Assembly (NCBI RefSeq): GCF_015278255.1
Contig: NZ_JADIJC010000002.1
Span: 271,601-335,600 of the forward strand
Direction of reading: 5' to 3'
Length of the DNA: 64,000 nt
Source of the DNA: Microbacterium hibisci
Lineage (GTDB): Bacteria > Actinomycetota > Actinomycetes > Actinomycetales > Microbacteriaceae
Numbering within the stretch: the stretch's first letter is position 1; every line of letters starts with the position of its first letter. The position numbers and the translations under genes are program-made. The notes under the pieces are model-generated. The model had not been told where the DNA came from. It saw only the letters and a program-made list of their open reading frames with translations, and did not search any database. Below are positions 7,315 to 16,230 of this stretch, one piece after another.

Positions 7315-8871
7315 ATGACCCAGCCGAGCCCTGCGGGGCCCGCCGGATCCGAAGAGACTCTCCAGATCACACCCGGTCCGCGCACGCTGCGCGCGTTCTA
7401 CCAGGTGCTCGTCAATACGGCGGTCGCGAACGTCACGACCAGCTACCTCTGGTTCGCGCTGACCTTCTGGGTCTACCTCGAGACGCAGTCGGTGCTCGCC
7501 ACCGCGATCATCGGCGGCTCGTACATGCTGCTCGTGGCGGTCTTCGGCGTGGTGTTCGGCGTCATCGTCGACCACATGAAGAAGAGGGCCGTCATGCTGC
7601 TCTCGAGCGTCGTGACGACGGTGACCTACCTGCTCGCCGGCGCGATCTTCCTGGTGTTCCCCGAGAGCACCCTGCTGGACTGGACCGGCCCGTGGTTCTG
7701 GGTGTTCGCCGGCGTCATCCTCGTCGGCGGGGTGGTGGAGAACCTGCGCAACATCGCCCTGTCGACCACCGTGACCCTGCTGGTTCCGGCCGAGCGGCGC
7801 GAGAACGCGAACGGCCTCGTCGGGGCGGTGCAGGGGATCGCGTTCATGGTGACGAGCGTGTTCTCGGGGCTGTCGATCGGCCTCCTCGGCATGGGCTGGA
7901 CGATCGCGATCGCCATCGCCGCGACCGGCGTCGCCCTCATCCACCTGCTGTTCGTGCCGATCCCCGAGCGCGGCGTCGCCCACGCCGAGGGGCAGGCGCC
8001 GCAGGGCTTCAGCTTCCGTGGTGTGATCCCCGCCGTCATGGCGGTGCCCGGCCTTCTCGCCCTCATCCTGTTCGCGACGTTCAACAACCTCGTCGGCGGT
8101 GTGTTCATGGCGCTCATGGACCCGTACGGCCTCACCCTGTTCTCGGTCGAGATGTGGGGCATCGTGCTCGGCGTCACGAGCTTCGGCTTCATCATCGGCG
8201 GCGCGCTGGTGGCCAAGTTCGGGCTCGGCAAGAACCCGGTCCGGACGCTGCTGCTCGTCAACATCGGCGTCGCGCTGCTCGGGATGACCTTCGCGATCCG
8301 CGAGTGGTGGTGGCTGTACGCGCTCGGCATCCTCGTCTTCATGGCGCTCATGCCGATCGCCGAGGCCGCCGAGCAGACGATCGTGCAGCGCGTCGTCCCG
8401 TTCGAGAAGCAGGGACGCGTGTTCGGCTTCGCCGCGAGTGTCGAATCGGCCGCCGCACCCGTGTCGGCCTTCCTCATCGGACCCATCGCCCAGTTCTGGC
8501 TCATCCCCTACATGGAGTCGCCCGAGGGGCAGGAGTCGTTCGGCTGGCTGCTCGGCGAGGGCGAAGCCCGCGGCATCGCACTGGCCTTCGTGGGCGCGAG
8601 CCTGCTCCTGCTGCTCGTCGTGCTGCTGGCGTTCTTCTCGAAGCCGTACCGCGAGCTCTCCGACGCGTATGCATCGGCCCCGCCCTCGCTGCACACCGAC
8701 GGCGAGGCGGCGGGCGCCGAGCCCACGAGCGACGGCGACGGACGCGCCGGGGATGACGGCGACGGACGCGACGGCGACGGACGCGATGGACGTAGCGACG
8801 AGACGACGACGGATGCCGCGACCGCCGCGTCCGAGTCCGCCGGCGAGGATCTCCGGTCGGGCCGGCGCTGA
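7315..8871 (+). CDS. MFS transporter with long acidic C-terminal tail
   Basis: A 518-residue major facilitator with about 12 hydrophobic helices between residues 25 and 440. The MFS loop 2-3 motif reads GVIVDHMKKRAVM and the protein resembles MFS_3-type (enterobactin exporter-like) carriers. Substrate unknown. The last 75 residues or so are hydrophilic and disordered, with repeats of DGDGRD encoded by repeats of GACGGCGACGGACGC. The ATG follows GAAGGAAAAGCC. It is divergent from a TetR repressor gene with an operator between them, a typical drug or metabolite efflux arrangement. Confidence 0.9.
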   Translation: MTQPSPAGPAGSEETLQITPGPRTLRAFYQVLVNTAVANVTTSYLWFALTFWVYLETQSVLATAIIGGSYMLLVAVFGVVFGVIVDHMKKRAVMLLSSVVTTVTYLLAGAIFLVFPESTLLDWTGPWFWVFAGVILVGGVVENLRNIALSTTVTLLVPAERRENANGLVGAVQGIAFMVTSVFSGLSIGLLGMGWTIAIAIAATGVALIHLLFVPIPERGVAHAEGQAPQGFSFRGVIPAVMAVPGLLALILFATFNNLVGGVFMALMDPYGLTLFSVEMWGIVLGVTSFGFIIGGALVAKFGLGKNPVRTLLLVNIGVALLGMTFAIREWWWLYALGILVFMALMPIAEAAEQTIVQRVVPFEKQGRVFGFAASVESAAAPVSAFLIGPIAQFWLIPYMESPEGQESFGWLLGEGEARGIALAFVGASLLLLLVVLLAFFSKPYRELSDAYASAPPSLHTDGEAAGAEPTSDGDGRAGDDGDGRDGDGRDGRSDETTTDAATAASESAGEDLRSGRR

Positions 8872-8901
8872 CCCCACCCCGCAGGCCGTCGCTGACGCCG
8901 T

Positions 8902-8924
8902 CGGGCGGGCGATGCGCCCGCCCG
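8902..8924. terminator. Convergent hairpin terminator
   Basis: CGGGCGGGCG at 8902-8911 pairs perfectly with 8915-8924 over a 3-base loop, between the convergent MFS and C45 genes and immediately before the C45 stop codon. Confidence 0.75.
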
Positions 8925-8926
8925 TG

Positions 8927-10171
8927 TCAGAAGCGGGTGAATCCCTCCGCCGCGGCCTGGTCCGGCCGCCCGGCGAAGACGTCGAGCCCGAAGCCGACGG
9001 TGTCGACGCTGACGGTCAGCAGGGTCGCCCACTGATCCACCCGCGGCAGCGTGAGGTCGGGGCTGATGCAGATCGCGGCGTCGGCGCCCTGCGCGCCGCA
9101 CGCGGCGAGGGCGCGGTCGGCCGCGTCGAGGCCCGCGAGCTCGTGCCGGACGGTCTCGAGGTGGGCCAGGCGCTCGACGGTCGTCGAATCGGTGGACGGC
9201 ATGAGGTCGCCCGCCGCCAGCGCGGGGTCGAGGAAGTGATTGGTGTGGAACAGCCAGCCGTCGGCGGCCGGCTCGACCACGCCGAGGCCGGCGGGGGAGA
9301 GCTCGAGCGACGCGGCGTGCGACCCCCGGGTTCGCGATACCGAGCCGGCCGGGTCCGCGGCGTGCGACGCCCGGCCCGACGACCCCGACGAGCTCGGGCC
9401 GGACGAGCCCGGGGCGGACGACCCAGACGAGCCCGGGCCGGACGACCCCCACGAGTTCGGGGCGGACGACCCCCGCGAGCCCGGGCGGGACGAGTCAGGG
9501 TCGTACGACTCGAACACCGTGAGCACCGTCGAGGCGCTCACCGCCGCGCTCGCCGCGAGGCGGCGTGCGTCGTCGATGGAGCGGGCCTCGTCGAGGATGC
9601 GCCGGGCGACGGCGTGCACGGGCACGCCGCCCGCGTCGGAGTCCGACGCGTGCGACAGGATGTTGAAATGCAGGCCGAGCCCGGCGCTGTTCACGCCGAT
9701 CTTGCCCGGTGTGCCGAACTCCGTGAACGTCTTCACCCGCAGCCCGGTGCCGGACGTGTAGGCCAGCAGAAGCGCGTCGGGCACCAGGAAGTCGTGCCAG
9801 TCCCACGTCTGCAGCGTCTCGGCCGGGCCGGAGCCGACGTGCACGGCCGTGGAGCACTCGCCCTCGGTCGGCCTCGCGGCAGCTGCCAGGATCTCGGTGC
9901 GCGCCGCGACCGCGGCGACGCGCCACCGGTCGATCCCGGCGGCGGCGGCGACGGCGTCCGACTCCGCCGCGATCCCGGGCGCCCAGTCGGCCAGGGCGGC
10001 GCGACTGCGCTCCGCGATCGCCCGTGCGCGCTCCGGGGTGATGCCGAGCTCGGCGAAGTGCTCGAGGTAGAGCGCGGCTGCACGCGCGAACTGCGGCGCG
10101 AACGCCGCGCCCAGCTCGCGGCCGCGGGCGACGGGGTCGATCTGGGCCGACGTGGCCGTGCGAAGCAGCAT
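8927..10171 (-). CDS. C45 family autoproteolytic peptidase/acyltransferase with low-complexity insert
   Basis: Resembles the acyl-CoA:6-aminopenicillanic-acid acyltransferase (peptidase C45) family, Ntn-hydrolases that cut themselves before a catalytic cysteine. The candidate nucleophile is Cys106 in PTEGECSTAVHVG. GVNSAGLGLHFN (about 159-170) and LSPAGLGVVEP, HTNHFLDP later on are family features. Residues about 223-287 are a Ser/Gly/Pro-rich insert (SSAPGSSGPSSSGSSG and similar) in the middle of the domain, encoded by imperfect 30-base repeats at about 9378-9492. The ATG at 10171 follows GAGGAGGAG. It is 11 bases downstream of an AraC-type regulator gene and probably cotranscribed with it. 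Confidence 0.85.
   Translation of the reverse strand: MLLRTATSAQIDPVARGRELGAAFAPQFARAAALYLEHFAELGITPERARAIAERSRAALADWAPGIAAESDAVAAAAGIDRWRVAAVAARTEILAAAARPTEGECSTAVHVGSGPAETLQTWDWHDFLVPDALLLAYTSGTGLRVKTFTEFGTPGKIGVNSAGLGLHFNILSHASDSDAGGVPVHAVARRILDEARSIDDARRLAASAAVSASTVLTVFESYDPDSSRPGSRGSSAPNSWGSSGPGSSGSSAPGSSGPSSSGSSGRASHAADPAGSVSRTRGSHAASLELSPAGLGVVEPAADGWLFHTNHFLDPALAAGDLMPSTDSTTVERLAHLETVRHELAGLDAADRALAACGAQGADAAICISPDLTLPRVDQWATLLTVSVDTVGFGLDVFAGRPDQAAAEGFTRF
9378..9492. repeat. Imperfect about 30-base repeats inside the C45 gene
   Basis: Units such as GAGCCCGGGCCGGACGACCC recur about four times with drift. They encode the Ser/Gly/Pro insert on the minus strand and stay in frame. Confidence 0.7.
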
Positions 10172-10182
10172 CGCTCTCCTCC

Positions 10183-11199
10183 TCAGCGGATCGTGGTCCG
10201 GATGACCGGCACCCGGTAGCGCTTGCGATACACGCCGGGAGGCAGCCCGGTGACACGTTTGAACAGCCGCCGGAAGAAGGCCGGATCCTCGTAGCCGACG
10301 TGCCAGCCGATCGCCTCCACCGACTCCTCCGTCTGCTCGAGGCGCCGTTTGGCCTCCTCCACGCGCAGCCGCTGCACGTAGGCGAGAGGGCTCACGCCGG
10401 TCGCCTCGGTGAAGCGCCGTTTGAAGGTGCGCTCGGCGAGCCCGGAGCGCACCACCAGCTGCTCGACGGGTGCGGCCACCGAGTAGTGGGTGCGCAGCCA
10501 GTCCTGCGCGTCGGCGACCACGGCGTCGCCGTGACCGGTCCGACCCTCGAACACCATGTAGGGCGCGAGGCCGTCCTGGTGCCACTGGAGGGCGAACATG
10601 CGCGCGGTCTCCTGCGCGAGCGCTGCGCCTGCGAACCGCCCCGTCAGGTAGAGCACCAGGTCGTGCCACGTGGTCGACGCCCCCGACGTCACGAGCTCGT
10701 CGCGCGTCCCGGTGACCAGGAGCGCGCGCTCCGGGTGCACGCGCACGTCGGGGTGCGCCTGCCGCAGCTGCGTCGCGTAGTCGTAGTGCACGGTCACGTC
10801 GCGGTCGTCGAAGCGGCCCGTCTCGGCGAGAAGGAAGATGCCCGAGCACGCCGAGCACAGGAGTGCACCCTGCTCGTGCATGCGCGACGCCCAGTCGACC
10901 AGCTCAGGATAGCGTCCGGTCTGCCAGCCGTCGGCGCCGAGCACGATCGACGGCACGATCACGATGTCGGTGTGCGCGATGTCGCCGACGGCCTGCGACA
11001 CCGGCACCGGCACCCCGCTCACGCCCATGAGCGGCCCCTCGTCGGCGCCGACGATCCGGGCACGGAAGGGAGCCGGCGCCGCCGCGTCACCGATGCCCAT
11101 GACGGCGAACGAGTTCAAGACGTCGAGCACGCCGAACATCGTCGCCACCCCGGTGTCGGGCAGCGCGACGACGCTGACGTCGAGCGTGCGTGCGGTCAT
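10183..11199 (-). CDS. GlxA-type AraC family transcriptional regulator
   Basis: A 338-residue regulator with an N-terminal DJ-1/PfpI-like domain (residues 1-190, CSACSGIFLLAETG marking the nucleophile-elbow position with a cysteine) and a C-terminal AraC-type double HTH (EQLVVRSGLAERTFKRRF, then AIGWHVGYEDPAFFRRLFKR). This layout is that of GlxA-like activators. The ATG at 11199 follows AGGAGGCGAC and is preferred over upstream starts in non-conserved sequence. It is divergent from a methyltransferase gene and upstream of the C45 gene in the same operon; it may control both. Confidence 0.92.
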   Translation of the reverse strand: MTARTLDVSVVALPDTGVATMFGVLDVLNSFAVMGIGDAAAPAPFRARIVGADEGPLMGVSGVPVPVSQAVGDIAHTDIVIVPSIVLGADGWQTGRYPELVDWASRMHEQGALLCSACSGIFLLAETGRFDDRDVTVHYDYATQLRQAHPDVRVHPERALLVTGTRDELVTSGASTTWHDLVLYLTGRFAGAALAQETARMFALQWHQDGLAPYMVFEGRTGHGDAVVADAQDWLRTHYSVAAPVEQLVVRSGLAERTFKRRFTEATGVSPLAYVQRLRVEEAKRRLEQTEESVEAIGWHVGYEDPAFFRRLFKRVTGLPPGVYRKRYRVPVIRTTIR

Positions 11200-11326
11200 G
11201 TCGCCTCCTGGCACCACATCGTGGCACGAATGACCCGAACGAGGGTCGGGATGCCCCTGAACCCGAGGCTGCGGCATCCGGAGCATGGAAGCACAACGTC
11301 GATCGGACAACGAAAGGACCGACACC

Positions 11327-12394
11327 ATGACGACGACCACCGTCGATGAGACAGCGCTGAATGCCTTCGTGCTGCGCGCCGTGGACCACCTCGGCGCCGG
11401 CTACCTCGGGGTGATGGTGAGCCTCGGGGCGCGCCTCGGACTCTACCGCGCGCTCGCCGAGGCGGGCCCGCTCACCTCGCAGCAGCTGGCTGACCGCACG
11501 CACTGTGCCGAGCGGTACGTGCGCGACTGGGCCTCTTCGCAAGCCGCCGCCGGCTACGTGACCTACGACGCCGAGGCCGGCACCTTCGCGCTCAGTCCCG
11601 AGCAGGCGATGGTGCTGGCGGATGAAGACAGCCCGGTCTACCTGCCGCCCGCCTGGAACACGCCCGCGGCGATGTGGAGCGACGAAGCCCGGGCGCTGCA
11701 CGCGTTCCGCACCGGCGAGGGCATCGCATGGGGCGACCACGACCCGCGACTGGCGCACGGCACCGCCGCCTTCTACCGCAACGGGTACCGGGCGAGCCTG
11801 GTCTCGCAGTGGCTTCCCGCGCTGGACGGCGTCGTCCCCGCCCTCGAGCGGGGCATCGCCGTCGCCGATGTGGGCGTGGGGCACGGACACACGAGCGTGC
11901 TCATGGCGCGGGCGTTCCCGAACTCGCGATTCCACGGTTTCGACACGCACGCGCCCTCGATCTCGGAGGCGCGTCGCAACGCCCGCGAGGCCGGCGTCGA
12001 GGAGCGCGTGCAGTTCGCGCAGGTCAGCGCGAAGGACTACGACGCCCGAGGCTTCGGACTGATCTGCTTCTTCGACGCGCTGCACGACATGGGTGACCCG
12101 GTCGGGGTGCTGCGGCACGCGGCCGAGGCGCTCACGCCGGACGGCACGATCCTGCTGGTCGAGCCGAACGCCGCCGACCGCCTCGAAGACAATCTCCACG
12201 TCGTCGGCCAGACCTACTACGCGGCTTCGAGCATGATCTGCACCGCGCACTCCCTCGCGGACGGCGGCGAGCTCGTGCTGGGCGCGCAGGCCGGTCCGGC
12301 CCGCCTCACCGAAGTGCTGAACCAGGCCGGCTTCTCGCGCGTCCGCGTCGTCGCCGAGACACCGTTCAACCTCATCCTGGAGGCCAAGCGCTGA
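11327..12394 (+). CDS. Class I SAM-dependent methyltransferase, Rv2258c-like
   Basis: A 355-residue methyltransferase. The N-terminal third (about 10-95) is a winged-helix dimerisation domain (LADRTHCAERYVRDWASSQA), and the Rossmann domain begins with the SAM motif VADVGVGHGHTSVLMA near residue 183, followed by FHGFDTH and CFFDALHDMGDP. The same layout is found in mycobacterial Rv2258c. Substrate unknown. The ATG follows GAAAGGACC. It is divergent from the GlxA-type regulator (127-bp gap), which may control it. Confidence 0.9.
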   Translation: MTTTTVDETALNAFVLRAVDHLGAGYLGVMVSLGARLGLYRALAEAGPLTSQQLADRTHCAERYVRDWASSQAAAGYVTYDAEAGTFALSPEQAMVLADEDSPVYLPPAWNTPAAMWSDEARALHAFRTGEGIAWGDHDPRLAHGTAAFYRNGYRASLVSQWLPALDGVVPALERGIAVADVGVGHGHTSVLMARAFPNSRFHGFDTHAPSISEARRNAREAGVEERVQFAQVSAKDYDARGFGLICFFDALHDMGDPVGVLRHAAEALTPDGTILLVEPNAADRLEDNLHVVGQTYYAASSMICTAHSLADGGELVLGAQAGPARLTEVLNQAGFSRVRVVAETPFNLILEAKR

Positions 12395-12427
12395 CCCACG
12401 ACGCACAGCTCTCTTCTCAGATGCACG

Positions 12428-12457
12428 CGGCGGCGGCCCCACCCGGGGTCGCCGCCG
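12428..12457. terminator. Convergent hairpin terminator
   Basis: 12428-12440 pairs with 12445-12457 at 12 of 13 positions over a 4-base loop, between the convergent methyltransferase and amidase genes. Confidence 0.75.
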
Positions 12458-12476
12458 TCGGCCTGCCCCCGACGGA

Positions 12477-14204
12477 TCAGAGCTCGGGCGTGCGCGGGGG
12501 AGCGGTGCGTCGCGCGCGCAGCGCCTCGAAGGCGGCGGCCCACGTCAGCAGCTCCGTATCGCCGTAGGCGGGCCCCGCGATGGTGAGGCCCACCGGCATC
12601 CCGATGTCGGCCATCGTGCCCATCGGCACGGTCACGGTCGGGATGCCGAGATGACGGATCGCGAGGTTGCCGTTGGCCACCCACACGCCGTTGCGCCAGC
12701 CGAGGTCGGCCGACGCCTCATTCACGTCCATGTCGGCCGGTCCGACATCGGCCACCGCTGGGAAGAGCACGGCGTCGAGGCCGAGTCCCGACATCCATTC
12801 CTCCAGGTCCCTGCGGCGGGTCTCCTCGAGGCCGCGCACGCCCGCCTCGAGTTCGGGGATGTCGGTGAAGGCCGCATACGGGTGCTCGCGCACCTGCGCC
12901 GGGTAGGTGGCGATGTCGTCGTCGAAGCCGGTGTAGCGGTCGGGCAGCGCGCCGTCGGGGTGCGGGAAGACAGCGGCGCCGTCGACGGCTTCGAGCCGGT
13001 CGAGCGCGGGATCGCCGTTCGCGCGCAGGAAGTCGTCCCACGCCCATGCGGACAGGTCGACGATCTCGCGGTGGAGGAACTCCTCGGTCACGAGTCCGCG
13101 GCTCTTGATCGTGGGTGCACCGGGGCGGTCACCCTCGTAGTTCGTCACCACGGGGAAGTCGACCTCGACGACCTCGGCACCGGCTGCCTGCAGATCGCGG
13201 CGCGCGGTCTCCCACAGCGCGATCACCGCGGCGCGCGTCTCGACGCGCGTGCCGGTCGGACCGCCGATGCCGCCTTCGGGGTTCGTCCCGGCGTCGGGGT
13301 CGGCGTTGATGTACATCCGCGGCACGCCGAACCGTCGACCCGCGAGCGTCGCGCGGGCGCTGTCGGCGTCTACGGCGCCGAGCGCCGGGTATGAGGCAGG
13401 GCGCAGGGAGGAGGCATCCGGAATCTCGATCCACGGTTGCGCGCGCCAGAAGTCGCCACGCGTCTCGGGGTCGTCGGCGACCATCACGTCGAGGATCTCG
13501 AGCAGGTCGGCCATCGTGCGGGTGTGCGGCACGACGACGTCCATCGTGGGCACGAGCGGCCAGTTGCCGCGCACCGAGATCACGCCGCGCGAGGGCGTGT
13601 ACGCGCACAGCGCGTTGTTCGAGGCGGGCGCGCGGCCGCTCGACCAGGTCTCCTCGCCGAGGCCGAACGCCGCGAACGACGCGGCGGTCGCCGTGCCCGA
13701 CCCGTTCGAAGAGCCCGAGCCGAACGCCGACGTCAGGAAGTCGGCGTTGTACGGGCTCTCGGCGCGGCCGTACACGCCGCGTTGCATGCCGCCGTTGGCC
13801 ATCGGCGGCATGTTGGTCAGCCCGAGGAGCACCGCCCCGGCCTCGCGGAGCCGCTCGATCGAGAAGGCGTCGCGCTGGGCGACGAGGTCGGCGAACGCCG
13901 GCGACCCCGCCGCGACGGTCAGCCCCTTCGCCATGAACGAGTCCTTGGCGGTGTACGGGATGCCGTCGAGAGGCCCGAGCGTGCGGCCCTCGGCGCGACG
14001 GAGATCGGATGCCGCGGCCTCGGCCCGCGCGTCGGGATTGCGTACGACCACCGCGTTGAGTGCTGTCGCCGTGCCGGGGGCGTCGTACGCGTCGATGCGG
14101 GCGAGGTAGGCGTCCACGAGCTCGACCGCCGTGACCTCGCCGGCTTCGAGCGCGGTGCGGAGCTCGGCGATCGTCTTCTCGACGACGGGGAAGGAGCGGG
14201 TCAT
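12477..14204 (-). CDS. Amidase signature family protein
   Basis: A 575-residue hydrolase of the amidase signature family, which uses a Ser-cisSer-Lys triad to cut amide bonds. Visible parts are the lysine in PYTAKDSF, the Gly/Ser-rich stretch SGSSNGSGTATAAS with the cis-serine, and the nucleophile region ETWSSGRAPASNN. The nucleophile region departs from the usual GTDTGGSIR-type sequence, so the substrate may be unusual. No signal peptide. The ATG at 14204 follows GCGGAGGACACCG. Agmatine deiminase lies upstream on the same strand, but 283 bp filled by the 42-bp repeat array separates them, so cotranscription is doubtful. Confidence 0.88.
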   Translation of the reverse strand: MTRSFPVVEKTIAELRTALEAGEVTAVELVDAYLARIDAYDAPGTATALNAVVVRNPDARAEAAASDLRRAEGRTLGPLDGIPYTAKDSFMAKGLTVAAGSPAFADLVAQRDAFSIERLREAGAVLLGLTNMPPMANGGMQRGVYGRAESPYNADFLTSAFGSGSSNGSGTATAASFAAFGLGEETWSSGRAPASNNALCAYTPSRGVISVRGNWPLVPTMDVVVPHTRTMADLLEILDVMVADDPETRGDFWRAQPWIEIPDASSLRPASYPALGAVDADSARATLAGRRFGVPRMYINADPDAGTNPEGGIGGPTGTRVETRAAVIALWETARRDLQAAGAEVVEVDFPVVTNYEGDRPGAPTIKSRGLVTEEFLHREIVDLSAWAWDDFLRANGDPALDRLEAVDGAAVFPHPDGALPDRYTGFDDDIATYPAQVREHPYAAFTDIPELEAGVRGLEETRRRDLEEWMSGLGLDAVLFPAVADVGPADMDVNEASADLGWRNGVWVANGNLAIRHLGIPTVTVPMGTMADIGMPVGLTIAGPAYGDTELLTWAAAFEALRARRTAPPRTPEL

Positions 14205-14224
14205 CGGTGTCCTCCGCGCTCGCG

Positions 14225-14470
14225 GCGTTTCGTCTCGCTTCGCTCGCTCAACGACCGATGCCCGGCGCGTTTCGTCTCGCTCCGCTCGCTCAACGACCGA
14301 TGCCCGGCGCGTTTCGTCTCGCTCCGCTCGCTCAACGACCGATGCCCGGCGCGTTTCGTCTTGCTCCGCTCGCTCAACGACCGATGCCCGGCGCGTTTCG
14401 TCTCGCTCCGCTCGCTCGACCACCCAGGGCCGGTCGTTGAGCGAGCGAGGAACGAGCGAGACGAAACGCG
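14225..14470. repeat. Five-unit 42-bp tandem repeat array closed by an inverted copy
   Basis: Near-identical 42-bp units begin at 14225, 14267, 14309, 14351 and 14393. Each carries GCGTTTCGTCTCGC, CGCTCGCTCAACGACC and GATGCCCGGC; single changes occur at the CTT/CTC position and TCT/TCTT. The fifth unit is altered at its end, and an inverted copy of the core (GGTCGTTGAGCGAGC through GAGACGAAACGCG) closes the array at 14431-14470. The array fills the gap between the agmatine deiminase stop and the amidase start. There are no spacers between units, so it is not a CRISPR array. Confidence 0.92.
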
Positions 14471-14487
14471 CCGCGGGTCGCGCGCGC

Positions 14488-15525
14488 TCATCGGCCGGCC
14501 ACCTTCGGCTGCTGCTGGGTGATGCAGTGGATGCCGCCGCCGCCCGCGAAGATCTGGCGCGCGTCGACCGTGACCGCCCGGCGCCCGGGGTAGGCGGCCT
14601 CGAGGATCTCGCGCGCCCGCGCGTCGGCGCGATCCTCGCCGAAACCGCACGCGATGATCCCGCCGTTCACGACGAGGTGGTTGACGTAGCTGTAGTCGAC
14701 GAATCCCTCGTGGTCGCGCAGCGTCTCGGGGGCGGGGAGGTCGATGATCTCGAAGGCGCGGCCCGCGGCATCCGTCTGCTCCGACAGGAAGGCGCGCAGC
14801 GCGCGCGTCACCTCGAAGTCGGGGTGGTCGGGGTCGCGCTGGTCGTGCAGCAGGAGCCTGCCCGGGGTCGGGATGGTGGCCACGATGTCGACGTGGCCGT
14901 TGGTGCCGAACTCGTCGTAGTCGCGGGTGAGGCCGCGGGGCAGCCACACCGCCTTCGTGGCGCCGATGGTGCGTTGAAGCTCCGCCTCGACGCGCGCCTT
15001 GTCGGCGAACCGGTTGCGGCGCGGGTCGAGCTGCACGGTCTCGGTGACGAGCACGGTGCCCTCGCCGTCGACGTGGATGCCGCCGCCTTCGTTGACGAGG
15101 AGGGAGCTCACGAGCTCGGCGCCCACCAGCTCCGCGGTGAGGCGTGTGTGCGCGGCGGCCTTCTCCCACGACGCCCATTCGGGGGCGCCCCAGCCGTTGA
15201 AGACCCAGTCGACCGCGCCGAGGACGCCCGGACGATCGTCGTCGACGACGAACGTCGGCCCGTGGTCGCGGAACCAGAACTCGTCCACCGGCGTCTCGAC
15301 GACCTCGATCTCGGACGACAGCCGGCGGCGCGCGTCGTCGACCCTGGAGGGGTCGACCAGCATCGTGACGGGTTCGAAGCCGGCCACGGCGTGCGCGACG
15401 GCGCTCCACGCGTCGTAGAAGCGCTCGCGCTCGGCGGGGTCGTCGCCGAGCGTCGGCCCCTCGTTCGGGAAGGCCATCCACGTGCGCTCGTGCGGGTCGC
15501 CCTCGTGCGGCATCCTCCAGGCCAT
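14488..15525 (-). CDS. aguA: Agmatine deiminase family protein
   Basis: Agmatine deiminases convert agmatine to N-carbamoylputrescine plus ammonia in the arginine-decarboxylase route to putrescine. The 345-residue product has the guanidine-modifying enzyme core: EFWFRDHGPTFV, NEGGGIHVDGEGT, the His in GTNGHVD and the catalytic cysteine Cys334 in GGGGIHCITQQQP. Full length for the family. The ATG at 15525 follows CGGAGGGACAGGGCG. It is divergent from a TetR gene with an 18-base palindrome between them. Together with the group IV decarboxylase at 60740 it hints at polyamine metabolism. Peptidyl-arginine deiminase-like activity is the alternative. Confidence 0.92.
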   Translation of the reverse strand: MAWRMPHEGDPHERTWMAFPNEGPTLGDDPAERERFYDAWSAVAHAVAGFEPVTMLVDPSRVDDARRRLSSEIEVVETPVDEFWFRDHGPTFVVDDDRPGVLGAVDWVFNGWGAPEWASWEKAAAHTRLTAELVGAELVSSLLVNEGGGIHVDGEGTVLVTETVQLDPRRNRFADKARVEAELQRTIGATKAVWLPRGLTRDYDEFGTNGHVDIVATIPTPGRLLLHDQRDPDHPDFEVTRALRAFLSEQTDAAGRAFEIIDLPAPETLRDHEGFVDYSYVNHLVVNGGIIACGFGEDRADARAREILEAAYPGRRAVTVDARQIFAGGGGIHCITQQQPKVAGR

Positions 15526-15555
15526 CGTCGCCCTGTCCCTCCGTGTCCGTACTTA

Positions 15556-15573
15556 ATTGATCTAGCGATCAAT
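15556..15573. promoter_or_regulatory. Candidate operator ATTGATC-N4-GATCAAT
   Basis: A perfect inverted repeat of 7-base arms around TAGC, in the 75-bp gap between the divergent agmatine deiminase and TetR genes. It is AT-rich in a GC-rich genome and well placed to control both. Confidence 0.7.
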
Positions 15574-15600
15574 AGAGAAGCTACCTATGCTGGCGGGAAC

Positions 15601-16230
15601 ATGTCAAGCACAGCCGCACGACCTCGCACCCGCAAGGCTCCCGCCGAGCGTGCCGCCGAGATCGTCGCCGCCGCGACCGAGCTCGCGCGCGAGGACGGCC
15701 TCAGCGCGCTCACGCTGCGCGCGGTCGCCGAGCGGGCGGGCGTCGCATCGGGACTCGTCGCCCACTATCAGCCGTCGATGGACGACCTCGTGGCGCGGGT
15801 CTACACCGACCTCGTGGAGGAGGAGGTGCGCGACGTGGAGCGGGTCGTGGCGGCGGCCGACGAGCCGGCCGGCCGCCTGGGCGCGCTCATCGAGACGCTC
15901 ATGGACGGCGCGCGCGAGGAGCTGACGGTGGTGTGGGTCGAGGGGTGGGCGCTGGCACGGCGCAATGAGCCGCTGGCACTCGCCGTCCGCGCGCAGATGC
16001 AGCGGTGGCAGTCCCTCGTCGAGAGCATCGTGGCGGACGGATGCCGCGCCGGCACGTTCTCGACGACGGAGCCCGGCGAGGTGGCGTGGGAGCTGATCGG
16101 CATGATCGACGGACTGAATGCGCAGTCCCTCGCGCGCGGCACCGACACGACGCGCTTCGCGCTGCGCACCGCCCGCGCGGCCGAGGCCCTCGTGGGGGCG
16201 CAGCCGGGATCGGTCCCGGTGCGTGCATGA
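15601..16230 (+). CDS. TetR/AcrR family regulator, BetI-like C-terminal domain
   Basis: A 209-residue repressor. The HTH is LTLRAVAERAGVASGLVAHY at about residues 38-57, and the Val-Ala-His-Tyr end with the following helices resembles the BetI/TetR_C_6 group. The ATG at 15601 has only a weak upstream GGCGGGA. It is first in an operon: its stop overlaps the start of the phosphotransferase gene by the ATGA quartet, and the M23 gene follows by 4 bases. It is divergent from agmatine deiminase and probably represses it through the 15556-15573 palindrome (inference). Confidence 0.93.
   Translation: MSSTAARPRTRKAPAERAAEIVAAATELAREDGLSALTLRAVAERAGVASGLVAHYQPSMDDLVARVYTDLVEEEVRDVERVVAAADEPAGRLGALIETLMDGAREELTVVWVEGWALARRNEPLALAVRAQMQRWQSLVESIVADGCRAGTFSTTEPGEVAWELIGMIDGLNAQSLARGTDTTRFALRTARAAEALVGAQPGSVPVRA

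Noticed and set aside
9240..9761. Plus-strand frame encoding a DDP/EPG-repeat acidic protein
   Set aside because: It is the complement of the repeat insert in the C45 gene, has no ribosome site and no conserved features.
14225..14470. Possible CRISPR array
   Set aside because: The 42-bp units are contiguous with no unique spacers, no cas genes are near and the same motif occurs as single hairpins elsewhere.
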